Below, in pieces: positions 42,338-54,234 of a DNA stretch of 64,000 bases. A model generated the notes under the pieces. That model was not told where the DNA came from. It was given only the letters and a program-made list of their open reading frames with translations, and did not search any database. A program made the position numbers and the translations under genes. Source of the stretch: Limanda limanda (lineage: Eukaryota > Chordata > Actinopteri > Pleuronectiformes > Pleuronectidae); the NCBI RefSeq assembly GCF_963576545.1, contig NC_083638.1:3643619-3707618 (forward strand). Direction: 5' to 3'. Numbering within the stretch: the first letter of the stretch is position 1; every line of letters starts with the position of its first letter.

Positions 42338-42505
42338 ATGGAGCAGCAAGAAAATCACCTGGCCAGAGAAAGATTCTCCTGTTGGATCTGTGAGGATCTA
42401 CTGAAGGATCCGGTGGCTACTGTCTGTGGACACAGCTTCTGTAAGAGCTGTATTAACACCCACTGGGACAAAGAGGAGGAGAGAGGAAGCAGCTGTCCTC
42501 AGTGT

Positions 42506-42511
<6 letters not shown>
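42338..42511 (+). pseudogene. TRIM-family RING finger exon, cut after the last Cys pair
   Basis: Start of a fish TRIM-type E3 ubiquitin ligase. [18 protein letters not shown] opens the RING, followed by [15 protein letters not shown] and SSCPQC, giving the C3HC4 zinc ligands. The upstream sequence (GTTCAGAGGAAGTGAATCTG, then CTGGCAGCAGCTGAA before ATG) resembles 5' UTRs of fish TRIM genes. About one residue after CPQC the frame runs into (ATT)n of a reverse Helentron unit, so the rest of the RING exon, B-box, coiled coil and B30.2 are missing. Either a transposon cut the gene or a short gene piece was carried here. There is no evidence of a functional protein. Confidence 0.8.
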
Positions 42512-42542
<31 letters not shown>

Positions 42543-43214
42543 CAAATGAATTGGCTTTTTGAGGGCTTTAACATGCTCAACTTCTTACCAAAATTTGCAG
42601 AAAGTTAGAAAGTGGTGAAAATTTACGTATTCTGAAGGAATTTTCAATGGGCGTCGCAAAATGGCTCTACGGTGCCCCCCGAGACAGCCCGAGACCCCCG
42701 GAAGGTGTTCCCATTGACCGATCTTCAAAAAAATCAATACACAGGTGTATCATGACCAAACAAACAAAAAAGTCTCTGGGTGCAATTGTAAAAACAAAAC
42801 AGGAAGCCTGATATTTTATATTTAGTGGCCATTTTGGCCATATTCCACATTTTTTCTTTGATACACTTGCACCAGGGTTTTCATCGGATCAACTTCAAAT
42901 TGAGATGAGTGTCATCACGACAAGATGGAGATAAAAACTGACTGACGGATTTTTTTTTAATCACACAGTGTGACCGTGGCGTGGCGTCAAAGTTAGATTA
43001 CACGCCATTAAAACATGATGTTCTGTAACGCGGACATACATGGACCATGAATCCTTTGATTTCAGTCTTCCTAGATCAAAGGAAACTTTATGTCTTGCAA
43101 AGGTTACGTCTCTCTCTCTCTCAGAACTGGTTATTTTTGTTTTATCAGACAAAAAGCATGCAACGCTTCAAAATGGATGTGCTCGGGCCCACCCAGTGCT
43201 GCTTTGCAGCCCTA
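42510..43214 (-). mobile_element. Helentron-like unit, reverse, lacks 3' module
   Basis: Begins with the (ATT)n that truncates the TRIM exon; the 5' end GCAGCCCTA is at 43214. Confidence 0.85.
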
Positions 43215-43369
43215 AAAATGTTATATTTTCATATATTTTATTATATATAATGTTTAAAGTATGTACAATAAATGTATAATAGCAGTTTAACAAAATAAAT
43301 AACCATTTTTATTCAAGCAATTTTTGAGATGCTAAAACTAATGACAGTCAGTGGTTGTGTAAAGTTAAT

Positions 43370-43620
43370 TTAGATTAGATTAGATTAGATTCAATTTTAT
43401 TGTCATTGCACAGTACAAGTACTTATACAACGAAATGCAGTTTAGCATCTAACCAGAAGTGCAGAAAAGGCAGTAAAAGTGCAGACTACTGTGCATATTA
43501 AAGTGAATATGTAAATAAATAATCTGTACAGTAAAAAATATATACGGAATATTACAATATTAAGAGGAATTGTATGATATAAGAACTATGAATACACTAT
43601 GAGCAGGATAAATATATAAA
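43370..43620 (+). repeat. Fish LINE/SINE 3' piece (ATTAG repeat, GTACAAGTAC)
   Basis: A TTAGA pentamer repeat, then TTTTATTGTCATTGCACAGT, ACAACGAAATGCAG and TAGCATCTAACCAGAAGTGC, words common in fish retroposon tails. Class uncertain. Confidence 0.6.
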
Positions 43621-43656
43621 TATATATAACTATTTATTATTATTATTATTATTATT

Positions 43657-43795
43657 ATTCATTATTATTATTATTATTATTCAGGCAAATGAATTGGCTT
43701 TTTGAGGGCTTTAACATGCTCAACTTCTTACCAAAATTTGCAGAAAGTTAGAAAGTGGTGAAAATGTACGTATTCTGAAGGAATTTTCATTATTA
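43657..43795 (-). mobile_element. Helentron-like 3' fragment, reverse
   Basis: About 130 bp of the unit's 3' body, between (ATT)n tracts. Confidence 0.8.
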
Positions 43796-44501
43796 TTATT
43801 ATTCATTATTATTATTATTATTATTCAGGCAAATGAATTGGCTTTTTGAAGGCTTTAACATGCTCAACTTCTTACCAAAATTTGCAGAAAGTTAGAAAGT
43901 GGTGAAAATTTACGTATTCTGAAGGAATTTTCAATGGGCGTCGCAAAATGGCTCTACGGTGCCCCCCGAGACAGCCCGAGACCCCCGGAAGGTGTTCCCA
44001 TTGACCGATCTTCAAAAAAATCAATACACAGGTGTATCATGACCAAACAAACAAAAAAGTCTCTGGGTGCAAATGTAAAAACAAAACAGGAAGCCTGATA
44101 TCTTATATTTAGTGGCCATTTTGGCCATATTCCACATTTTTTGTTTGATACACTTGTACCAGGGTTTTCATCGGATCAACTTCAAATTGAGATGAGTGTC
44201 ATCACGACAAGATGGAGATAAAAACTGACTGACGGATTTTTTTTTAATCACACGGTGTGACCGTGGCATGGCGTCAAATTTTGATTGCACGCCATTAAAA
44301 CACGATGTTTTGTAACGCGGACATACATGGACCATGAATCCTTTGATTTCAGTCTTCCTAGATCAAAGGAAACTTTATGTCTTGCAAAGGTCACGTCTCT
44401 TTCTCTCTCAGAACTGGTTATTTTTTTTTTTTCAGACAAAAAGCATGCAACGCTTCAAAATGGATGTGCTCGGGCCCACCCAGTGCTGCTTTGCAGCCCT
44501 A
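43796..44501 (-). mobile_element. Helentron-like unit, reverse, lacks 3' module
   Basis: 5' end at 44501. It shares the CTCTACGGTGCC and TTCAAAAAAATC variants with the unit at 42510. Confidence 0.85.
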
Positions 44502-44509
44502 AAAATTTT

Positions 44510-45630
44510 AGTTATTATTATTATTATTATTATAATTATTCAGGCAAATGAATTGGCTTTTTGAGGGCTTTAACATGCTCAACTTCTTACCAAAATTTGC
44601 AGAAAGTTAGAAAGTGGTGAAAATTTACGACTTCTGAAGGAATTTTCAATGGGCGTCGCAAAATGGCTCAACGGTGCCCCCCGAGACAGCCCGAGACCCC
44701 CGGAAGGTGTTCCCATTGACCTATCTTCACAAAAATCGATATACAGGTGTATCATGACCAGACAAACAAAAAAGTCTCCTGGTGCAATTGGAAAAACACA
44801 ACAGGAAGCCTGCTATTTTGCATTTAGTGGCCATTGTGGCCATATTCTACATTTTTTCTTTGATACACTTGTACCAGGGTTTTCATTGGATCAACTTCAA
44901 ATTGAGATGAGTGTCATCACAACAAGATGGAGATAAAAACTGACTGACAGATTTTTTTTTAATCACACGGTGTGACCGTGGCGTGGTGTCAAAGTTTGAT
45001 TACACGCCATTAAAACACGATGTTCTGTAATGCGGACATACATGGACCATGAATCCTTTGATTTCAGTCTTCCTAGTTATTATTATTATTATTCAGGCAA
45101 ATGAATTGGCTTTTTGAGGGCTTTAACATGCTCAACTTCTTACCAAAATTTGCAGAAAGTTAGAAAGTGAGGAAAATTTACGTATTCTGAAGGAATTTTC
45201 AATGGGCGTCGCAAAATGGCTCAACGGTGCCCCCGGAGACCCCCCGAGACCCCCGGAAGGTGTTCCCATTGACCTATCTTCACAAAAATCGATATACAGG
45301 TGTATCATGACCAAACAAACAAAAAAGTCTCTTGGTGCAATTGGAAAAACACAACAAGAAGCCTGCTATTTTGCATTTAGTGGCCATTGTGGCCATATTC
45401 TACATTTTTTCTTTGATACACTTGTACCAGGGTTTTCATTGGATCAACTTCAAATTGAGATGAGTGTCATCACAACAAGATGGAGATAAAAACTGACTGA
45501 CAGATTTTTTTTTAATCACACGGTGTGACCGTGGCGTGGTGTCAAAGTTTGATTACACGCCATTAAAACACGATGTTCTGTAACGCGGACATACATGGAC
45601 CATGAATCCTTTGATTTCAGTCTTCCTAGT
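44510..45630 (-). mobile_element. Two tandem truncated units, 553 bp period
   Basis: 44510-45076 and 45077-45630 are near-identical. Each runs from (ATT)n to CAGTCTTCCTAG, so the first ~165 bp of the unit (5' end) is missing from both. The break is at the same base, immediately followed by TTATTATT. The unusual GGCCATTGTGGCC and TTTCATTGGATC variants are shared. Confidence 0.9.
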
Positions 45631-46322
45631 TATTATTATTATTATTCAGGCAAATGAATTGGCTTTTTGAGGGCTTTAACATGCTCAACTTCTTACCAAA
45701 ATTTGCAGAAAGTTAGAAAGTGGTGAAAATTTACGTATTCTGAAGGAATTTTCAATGGGCGTCGCAAAATGGCTCAACGGTGCCCCCGGAGACCCCCCGA
45801 GACCCCCGGAAGGTGTTCCCATTGACCTATCTTCACAAAAATCGATATACAGGTGTATCATGACCAAACAAACAAAAAAGTCTCTTGGTGCAATTGTAAA
45901 AACAAAACAGGAAGCCTGATATTTTGTATTTAGTGGCCATTTTGGCCATATTCCACATTTTTTCTTTGATACACTTGTACCAGGGTTTTCATCGGATCAA
46001 CTTCAAATTGAGATGAGTGTCATCACAACAAGATGGAGATAAAAACTGACTGACGGATTTTTTTTTAATCACACGGTGTGACCGTGGCGTGGCATCAAAA
46101 TTTGATTACACGCCATTAAAACACGATGTTCTGTAACGCGGACATACATGGACCATGAATCCTTTGATTTCAGTCTTCCTAGATCAAAGGAAACTTTATG
46201 TCTTGCAAAGGTCACGTCTCTTTCTCTCTCAGAACTGGTTATTTTTGTTTTTTCAGACAAAAAGCATGCAACGCTTCAAAATGGATGTGCTCGGGCCCAC
46301 CCAGTGCTGCTTTGCAGCCCTA
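45631..46322 (-). mobile_element. Helentron-like unit, reverse, lacks 3' module
   Basis: 5' end at 46322, followed by AAAATTTTAGTT. Confidence 0.85.
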
Positions 46323-46339
46323 AAAATTTTAGTTTTTTT

Positions 46340-46783
46340 CTTTCTTATTATTATTATTATTCAGGCAAATTAATTGGCTTTTTGAGGGCTTTAACATGCT
46401 CAACTTCTTACCAAAATTTGCAGAAAGTTAGAAAGTGGTGAAAATTTACGTATTCTGAAGGAATTTTCAATTGGCGTCGCAAAATGGCTCAACGGTGCCC
46501 CCCGAGACAGCCCGAGACCCCCGGAAGGTGTTCCCATTGACCGATCTTCACAAAAATCAATACACAGGTGTATCATGACCAAACAAACAAAAAAGTCTCT
46601 GGGTGCAATTGTAAAAACAAAACAGGAAGCCTGATATTTTATATTTAGTGGCCATTTTGGCCATATTCCACATTTTTTGTTTGATACACTTGTACCAGGG
46701 TTTTCATCGGATCAACTTCAAATTGAGATGAGTGTTATCACAACAAGATGGAGATAAAAACTGACTGACGGATTTTTTTTTTA
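46340..46783 (-). mobile_element. Truncated Helentron-like unit, last of the reverse block
   Basis: Ends at GACGGATTTTTTTTTTAA, where unrelated DNA begins. Confidence 0.82.
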
Positions 46784-47087
46784 ATTTTATTTGGATCTGT
46801 ACCCTATTATTTGTCCGTATTTTTTACATTTCCATACACTGAAGTATTGCATGTTACTTATTATTGCTTACTGATGCCTCTTTGTGACCCTTGCCTCTGT
46901 AATATTGCAAAATTCCCAAAAGTGGGATTAAAAAAGGATTATTTTATTTGTCATCTTAAATAAATATTAGTTTTATGGTAACTGTCTGGTTGCTGTAATC
47001 TTGATAATTAAAAACAGACAACAAACAAATGCAGACCAAAACACAACTACTTGGCAGAAGTAGTTCATTACTATTCTGTAAAATAAT
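46784..47087. other. Non-repeat island at second orientation switch
   Basis: About 300 bp of unrecognised AT-rich DNA between the reverse block and the next forward fragment. Confidence 0.6.
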
Positions 47088-47455
47088 CTCAATTTGAAGT
47101 TGATCCGATGAAAACCCTGGTACAAGTACATCAAAGTAAAAATGTGGAATATGGCCAAAATGGCCACTAAATGCAAGATAGCAGGCTTCCTGTTGTGTTT
47201 TTCCAATTGCACCCAATACTTTTTTGTTTGTCTGGTCATGATACACCTGTATATCGATTTTTGTGAAGACCGGTCAATGTGAACACGTTCCAGGGGTCTC
47301 TGGGGCACCGTTGAGCCATTTTGCGACGCCCATTGAAAATTCCTTCAGAATACGTACATTTTCACCACTTTCTAACTTTCTGCAAATTTTGGTAAGAAGT
47401 TGAGCATGTTAAAGCCCTCAAAAAGCCAATTCATTTGCGTGAATAAGAAGAAGAA
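47088..47455 (+). mobile_element. 5'-truncated Helentron-like unit, forward
   Basis: Diverged copy starting at ATCTCAATTTGAAG and ending GCGTGAATAAGAAGAAGAAG. Confidence 0.8.
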
Positions 47456-49243
47456 GAATAAATTATTTTTATATAGAAATTTGATTTTGAAAATCTCTCA
47501 ATGTGTAAAATACCTTTGACAGCAGAACAATTGTGTTGTAATAAAAATAAAAGCTACTTTTTTTCTTATTTTTTTCATATTTTTTTCAAATAACTTCATT
47601 AACTGCTCATGAGAAAGCAAAAGATCATCGTCCAAAGCCGCATTTCAGAAATTTGATAGAAGAATCGAATGCTGTATTTTCATGAAAAAAATAAATAAAA
47701 TAAAAAGTACACGTATACGTGTTTTGTCTCACCGGTTAAATGCAGGTAACAGATGTTTGTCCTCTTCTGTTAGTGTCTGAATCGCCTGTTGTTTGCCTTT
47801 TTATCTCTGAACAAGTCGACGCCTCCTCACAACCCGTCCTCCCGTTTGTCCCGCCACTAATTTAGGGCCTCAGGGTTGAAGCTGTCTTCTTCCACCAATG
47901 GAAGGTGTTCACAGAAGAATGTAGACAATGTACCGGCCTCACCTGTTGTCCCACTTGTTGGGTTATGGCTTAACACTTGTGGGAACAGTGTGTTCAAATG
48001 TCTCAGTTAATAATCTCTCGTGTCTACAATGGCCCTAAAGCCACACTGGGTGTAAATCATCTGAAAAAATCTTGTAGAACTGGTAAAAAAAAGCTTTCGG
48101 CCATTCAGATGAAGACACACGTGTATAATTAAGACACAAAATGCTGCCGCGCTGCATTTTAGTTTGAACCGGATCGACCGAAGACTTCTGAGTAACTCGC
48201 TTTCACTCGTCATGTATATCCTTACTCCTAACTTTGTGTTCATCCTACCTGGTTTATCTGCCCGAAGATGTCGAATCAGATTTTTTGAAATACCAAAAAT
48301 AGAATTATCAAAATAATCTTGCTGCGATTTTAGCCTGAGGTTTGACCCAGTTGTTGACCACCGCTGTAATTATCCCAAAACGCAGAAGAAGACATTTTAA
48401 CTTGTTCCACAGAGTGAAGGTCGAGGGGTTTTAGGTATTGTCATTAATCTTCTGTATCTTTACATAAAAATTTGATATCGGCAGAGATATTATTGTTACA
48501 AATCTCAAAATGTGTGCTTGATCAAGTTTGATAGAATAATTTGAATGACACCTGGATGACACCACAGGAGCAGCATGGAGGCGTGTTATGTTTTTCTTCT
48601 GTTCTTTTATTACATTTGAAGAAGAGGTCACCAGTTACTTCCATTAAAGTTTAAGTTTACCCCCGAGACTCCTCAAGTGTTTTGTGGACTCAGAGACTTC
48701 AACCAACATCGGTATCGTGGTGAGTAGAGGACGAGGGAATTTTTGGGTGAACTATCTGTTCAAAGTGTTGTTTCTTCCTTGTTAAATGCAGGTAACAGGT
48801 GTTTGCAGAAAGACATGTGAGGGCGACGCCTCATGACCTCCTCCTCCAGGATGTTTGTCTCTCGACTCGTTTTACGCCTAAACGTTGAGTAGGAAGAGCT
48901 GTGTTCTTCCACCACTGGGTAGGTGGTGTTTGTCTTATATAATGCAGTCGAACACGTATTTGTATGCATAGGTGACAGGAAAAGGTTGAAACTAACCGGC
49001 CTCACGTGTTGAACCACCTGATGATTTGTCTTCAACACGTTGACAATTATGGTGAAAAACAAATGAGGAACAGAAATTGAGGTTGGACCTTTAATGGACT
49101 CAATTATACTTCAACTTTACTTCTACATATCACGATGTTATTGTTAGCCGTGTTCAGACATGTATGGGTGTCTGCAGAGTCGGGTTTGGTCTTTCTCTGC
49201 AGTTTGCTCTCGGCTGGGACGCAGAAGAGATTTATTTGTTATG
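47456..49243. other. Host DNA, no gene recognised
   Basis: Mixed single-copy and locally duplicated sequence. A weak repeat of GTTAAATGCAGGTAACAG is seen near 47737 and 48782. No exon could be supported. Confidence 0.55.
47960..48463 (+). repeat. ~505 bp duplication, copy 1
   Basis: GGGTTATGGCTTAACACTTG to CTTCTGTATCTTTAC, nearly identical to 53317-53821 in the same orientation. The second copy ends exactly where GT6 block copy 2 begins. Confidence 0.92.
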
Positions 49244-49830
49244 TCATCAAAACAACTAGATAATTACATAAATATCATCATAATAATTAAATACTAATAA
49301 ACATATCATCATCTGAATTGTATACTTAAATAAATAAAAATGTATCACCACGACTACAACTAAATAAAAATATAAATATCATCAAAACAACTAAATAATG
49401 ATAAAAATATCATCATAAAAATTAGATACTAATAAATATATCATCAGCAGAATTAAATACTTCTATAAATAAAAATTTACCACCACAACAATTTAATACA
49501 AATATATATATCATCAAAACAACTAAATAATTACATAAATATCATCATAAGAGTTAAATACTAATAAACATATCATCATCTGAATTGTATACTTAAATAA
49601 ATAAAAATGTATCACCACGACTACAACTAAATAAAAATATAAATATCATCAAAACAACTAAATAATGATAAAAATATCATCATAAAAATTAGATACTAAT
49701 AAATATATCATCAGCAGAATTAAATACTTATATAAATAAAAATGTATCACCACAACAACTTAATACAAATATAAATATCATCAAAACAACTAAATAATTA
49801 TATAAACATCATCATAAGAAGTAAATACTA
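49244..49830 (+). repeat. AT-rich minisatellite, ~133 bp monomer in 267 bp dimers
   Basis: TCATCAAAACAACTA recurs at about 49244, 49379, 49511, 49646 and 49778. Alternate monomers match each other better, giving a 267 bp higher-order period over about 4.3 copies. Confidence 0.88.
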
Positions 49831-49842
49831 ACTAAAATTTTT

Positions 49843-50534
49843 AGGACTGCAAAGCAGCACTGGGCGGGCCCGAGCACTTGCATTTTGAAGTGTTGCATGC
49901 GTTTTGCCTTAAAAAAAAAAAAAAAAAATCCTTTGATCTAGGAAGACTGAAATGAAAGGATTCATGGTCCATAGAACATCGTGATTTAATGGCGTGTAAT
50001 CAAACTTTGACGCGACGCCACGGTCACACCGTGTGATTAAAAAAAAATCCGTCAGTCAGTTTTATCTCCATCTTGTTGTGATGACAGTCATCTCAATTTG
50101 AAGTTGATCCGATGAAAACCCTGGTACAAGTGTATCAAAGTAAAAATGTGGAATATGGCCAAAATGGCCACTAAATGCAAAATAGCAGGCTTCCTGTTTT
50201 GTTTTTCCAATTGCAACTACAGACTTTTTTGTTTGTCTGTACATGATACACCTGTATATCGATTTTTGTGAAGACCGGTCAATGTGAACACCTTCCGGGG
50301 GTCTCGGGGGGCACCGTTGAGCCATTTTGCGACGCCCATTGAAAATTCCTTCAGAATACGTAAATTTTCACCACTTAATAACTTTCTGCAAATTTTGGTA
50401 AGAAGTTGAGCATGTTAAAGCCCTCAAAAAGCCAATTCATTTGCCTGAAGAAGAAGAATAATAAAAAGAAGAAGAATAATCCTTACAATAACAATAGGGA
50501 CCTCCCTGACCTTTGATCAGTGCTCGGGCCCTAA
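49843..50534 (+). mobile_element. Full-length Helentron-like unit with type II 3' end
   Basis: 5' end variant AGGACTGC; the next ~50 bp are shortened; the (TAA)n is replaced by GAAGAAGAATAATAAAAAG. The 3' stem is CTGACCTTTGATCAG, ending CTAA at 50534. The most diverged full copy seen. Confidence 0.83.
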
Positions 50535-50541
50535 ATAATAA

Positions 50542-50674
50542 TAATCCTTACAATTTCAATAGGGTCTCACCAGACACCTTTGATGTCTGTGCTCGGGCCC
50601 TAATAATAATAATAATCCTTACAATTTCAATAGGGTCTCACCAGACACCTTTGATGTCTGTGCTCGGGCCCTAA
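50542..50674 (+). repeat. Two solo Helentron 3' modules (type I)
   Basis: CTAA ends at 50603 and 50674, with an AAT tract between. Confidence 0.88.
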
Positions 50675-50881
50675 TGAACGCAGGCATATGCAGTTCAAAT
50701 CCAATAACATCCACATTAAAGCGTTACAATTTGCAAAGCAACCAGTGTAAAAAAACATTAAGTACAAACGGGGTATTGTTTGGGAAAGACTGTGTTAAGC
50801 AAGTCAAATGTACAGTATATTTTGAATAAATCCATTGAGTTTTTAAATTGTAAATAGAAAAAACATCTAAAGATATTTTAC

Positions 50882-51324
50882 CTCATCAGCGATGCAGACC
50901 CCTCCTCTCTCTCTCACAAGTGTATAAGCCTCCTTCAGGAAGTTTTTAGGGTACTGCACAGCTCCTCCAACGCCCTGTAAATACCAAACACATTCACATC
51001 CCATAAAAAACAACACTTACACTTCACAGAAGACTCTGTTCGGACTTAACTGATAAATCTACTCAGTTAGTGCAATTCTGTATTTATTTACTAACGGTAT
51101 ATGACATGCATTAAAAAATGGTAATAATCAATGTGTCAAAGCAACAGATGTGAAACAGACATAGCCGTGAGCAGTATTTATAATTCTGACACTGTATTTC
51201 TGCTCCACAGCAGAACATGGTACCTGGATTGGCTCCGCAAAGAAAGCAGCAATTCGACTTGGGACACTGGTGGCAAACGTCTCTTTGAGCTGTCCGATGT
51301 ACTGTTCATTTGCCATGCAATGAC
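50882..51324 (-). CDS. agxt2: AGXT2 (alanine-glyoxylate aminotransferase 2), two exons, partial
   Basis: AGXT2 is a mitochondrial class III PLP aminotransferase that makes glycine from glyoxylate and alanine and also handles methylarginines. Two minus-strand exons with consensus GT-AG borders join in phase: 51324-51224 ([20 protein letters not shown], then FFAEPIQ) and 50974-50882 ([14 protein letters not shown], then GGVCIADE). FAEPIQ and the Asp of CIADE, which contacts the PLP ring nitrogen, are family hallmarks. The following exon (expected VQTGFGR-like start and the PLP lysine region) and all earlier exons were not found. Downstream of these exons lie Helentron modules, so introns may be long and transposon-filled, or this may be a two-exon fragment. 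The exons themselves are open and well conserved. Confidence 0.83.
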
Positions 51325-52376
51325 CTGTGGGATGAACAAAAACAAGACCTTTATATCATTGAGCACACACATTAGCATACATAGACAAATGGAAAATCCC
51401 CCAAAATAATCTTTACCTTTGTATAAAATCTATGAGCTAAGCAATGCTTCAACTATTTTTCAAGCGAGGTAGCGTTGTTGCTTGGACCTAGCCCTTTATG
51501 GTAGAAAACCTGTGCTACAAGTTCAACCACTGCATCTCTATTAAAACGTCAGAAGCAGAGCAAATTTAAGAGCAAACAGGGGCTATTTGAGTGCAAGAGC
51601 AGGGTTTTGATGAAAAGTAATACACAATCTGAACATAAATTCAACAAGTCGTGCTCAGACTGAAAGACCACGCTCTTGAAGAAAGCTGATAAAAAACCTC
51701 CATACTCATTGACATTGTAAAGCAGAAGCCTAACTCTTACTGTTGTTTCAAATGCAGTGGAGAGTGATACAAATAGCATTTTCTCTTGTCTTCGGATTGT
51801 GTTTGAAACATGTATGCCTGAATCCCTCAAAAAATAAACAGGGTTGTGTGTTTTGTCAGAGCTGCAGGCAAGCAGATGATGGACTGGTGGAGATAGAATG
51901 TGCGTATTTACACAGAGCAACATGGCTGTTATTGACTGATATGGATATTTTGCAGCTGATTTTGCAGTTTGCATTGTGTATACAGTTGTTTTATATTCTA
52001 ATCTTTTCCAGTTAAACTCGCTTGCTGAACTATAACTAAAATTCCTGAAAATAGCAAAAGGTGAAAGGTAACAGAGGTAAATGATCGACAGAAGGAGACA
52101 GTGAACTTTACACAGGAACTTCTAGAGTTTCTTTTGTCTCATTTTCAGGAAAAAAAACAGTCATGTATTCAGTCAAACCAAAGATTCTGTTTTGTTATGG
52201 ATGTTGTGCTGCATTTAAATTCAAATTCAATAAAAATTAAAGCCAACATTGCGTTCAGGTGAGCTTGCGCACGGTTTTATAAATCAGAATTATCTTTTGC
52301 GTATGCCATTTCCGGATTTTGTACGTACGTACACTTTTAGTATGAAACCCACGCACTCTTTTATAAATGAGGCCCC

Positions 52377-52551
52377 TGGAACTTTAGAGGCAAAAGACAT
52401 TTTAAGCATACATGGATGAATCTAAATATTAACACTAACGTTTTACTTAAAGGACCTTCCCCCTGTAAACTGATAATCAATGGGTTTTGAAATAACTTCA
52501 CAGCATTCAGAAAATTTTCCGTGGACCAAACTAAAAACTCAAAGTAAACTT
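52377..52551 (+). repeat. ~173 bp direct repeat, copy 1
   Basis: From CTGGAACTTTAGAGGC to CTCAAAGTAAAC, nearly the same as 52986-53158; the copies lie ~610 bp apart. Confidence 0.92.
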
Positions 52552-52985
52552 TAATTAACCATTTACTTTTGACTGAAAATGTCTCTGTTGATCCTTTTCC
52601 AATGTGACAGAGAAGAAGGACATGAAGAAGGCACTAGGGACAGATTTTAGACGGAGCATATTTTCAGAGGGGGATGAAGCAGGTCTTTAGCCGGCAAGTT
52701 TCAACAGTGCTTTCATTGCACACGCCTCAAAAATATGTTAAAGACCCACATGCCTCACCTGTTGTACCTGCGCCTGTTTTGCAGGGTCACATAGTCCACT
52801 TTAGCATTTTAGGACCTTTACCGCGCCTCTTAAAAAACTTGTTCATACCTGTTTCACAACCGAAGGACAGTCTGAGGTTTTAACAAAGTCTTTTTTTAAC
52901 ATTCATGTTTCAGTTTTGAGTCTCTTTCCCAGATATACATATCACAATTACTTATAGTTTATTTAATAAATCATTAAACTAGACC

Positions 52986-53158
52986 TGGAACTTTAGAGGC
53001 AGAAGACATTTTAAGCATACATGGATGAATCTAAATATTAACACTAACGTTTTACTTAAAAGACCTTCCCCCTGTAAACTGATAATCAATGGGTTTTGAA
53101 ATAACTTCACAGCATTCAGAGAATTTTCCGTGGACCAAACTAAAAACTCAAAGTAAAC
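52986..53158 (+). repeat. ~173 bp direct repeat, copy 2
   Basis: Second copy of 52377-52551 with a few substitutions. Confidence 0.92.
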
Positions 53159-53316
53159 GTTAAATTAATTATTATCTCAAAGATGTTTTTTGTCCTTTTA
53201 GGTGGTTTGTATGTTATGTTTGTTTAAGTGTCTGATAAGTTTGGTTTTCATTTCACAAACACGACTCCGCAGACTGAGATGAAAAAAATAACCTGAAGTC
53301 TGTGGAACAATCTGTG

Positions 53317-53821
53317 GGGTTATGGCTTAACACTTGTGGAAACAGTGTGTTCAAATGTCTCAGTCAAGAATCTCTCGTGTCTTCAATGGCCCTAAAGCCA
53401 CACTGGGTGTAAATCATCTGAAAAAATCTTGCAGAACTGGTAAAAAAAAGCTTTCAGCCATTCAGATGAAGACACACGTGTATAATTAAGACACAAAATG
53501 CTGCCGCGCTGCATTTTAGTTTGAACCGGATCGACCGAAGACTTCTGAGTAATTCGCTTTCACTCGTCATGTATATCCTTACTCCTAACTTTGTGTTCAT
53601 CCTACCTGGTTTATCTGCCCGAAAGATGTCGAATCAGATTTTTTGAAATACCAAAAATAGAATTATCAAAATAATCTTGCTGCGATTTTAGCCTGAAGTG
53701 TGACCTAGTTGTTGACCACCGCTGTAATTATCCCAAAAAGCAGAAGAAGACATTTTAACTTGTTCCACAGAGTGAAGGTCGAGGGGTTTTAGGTATTGTC
53801 ATTAATCTTCTGTATCTTTAC
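53317..53821 (+). repeat. ~505 bp duplication, copy 2
   Basis: Matches 47960-48463. Its right edge abuts the GT6 segmental duplication without a gap. Confidence 0.92.
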
Positions 53822-54234
53822 TATTGGTTGGCGCTCCTATGGAGAAGGCGGACCCTGATGTTCTAGCCAATCGGACAGGAGGAGTATACAGCTGCCCGAT
53901 CTCAAATCACATGCACCAATGACAGCGTCATGTGAGCAGTGAAATTCTTGTGACCTGGCAGGTCATACATCCTGGGTTAGAAACTAGATGGAACAAGGAC
54001 AATACAGGGACTGATTCATTCCAGAGGACTTAGATCTACTAGATATTTGGAAATACCCACTGCTGGACCTGGATTTAGTGGACCTGATCTGGGCTAAGGA
54101 TTACGACCCTGTTGATCAGAACTATCCTGTTCTGATTCAGACATGGTTTTGTTGAAAAATATAACTGGGGCAGTGATTCTGCTGTGTGTTCTGCTGCTGG
54201 GGTGAGTAATCTTACTTTTAACTTTTAAGTCTCT

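Larger units (their letters stand above)
51325..53316. other. Presumed intronic/host DNA, no further exons recognised
   Basis: About 2 kb with no supportable coding exon. The longest open frame (minus, 51549-51974) has no motif and poor codon character. TTTATAAATGAGGCCCCTGG near 52361-52380 is typical of a fish repeat edge. Confidence 0.55.

Noticed and set aside
51549..51974. A 141-codon minus-strand frame downstream of the agxt2 exons
   Set aside because: No motif and no family resemblance, in AT-rich presumed intron; the length is compatible with chance.
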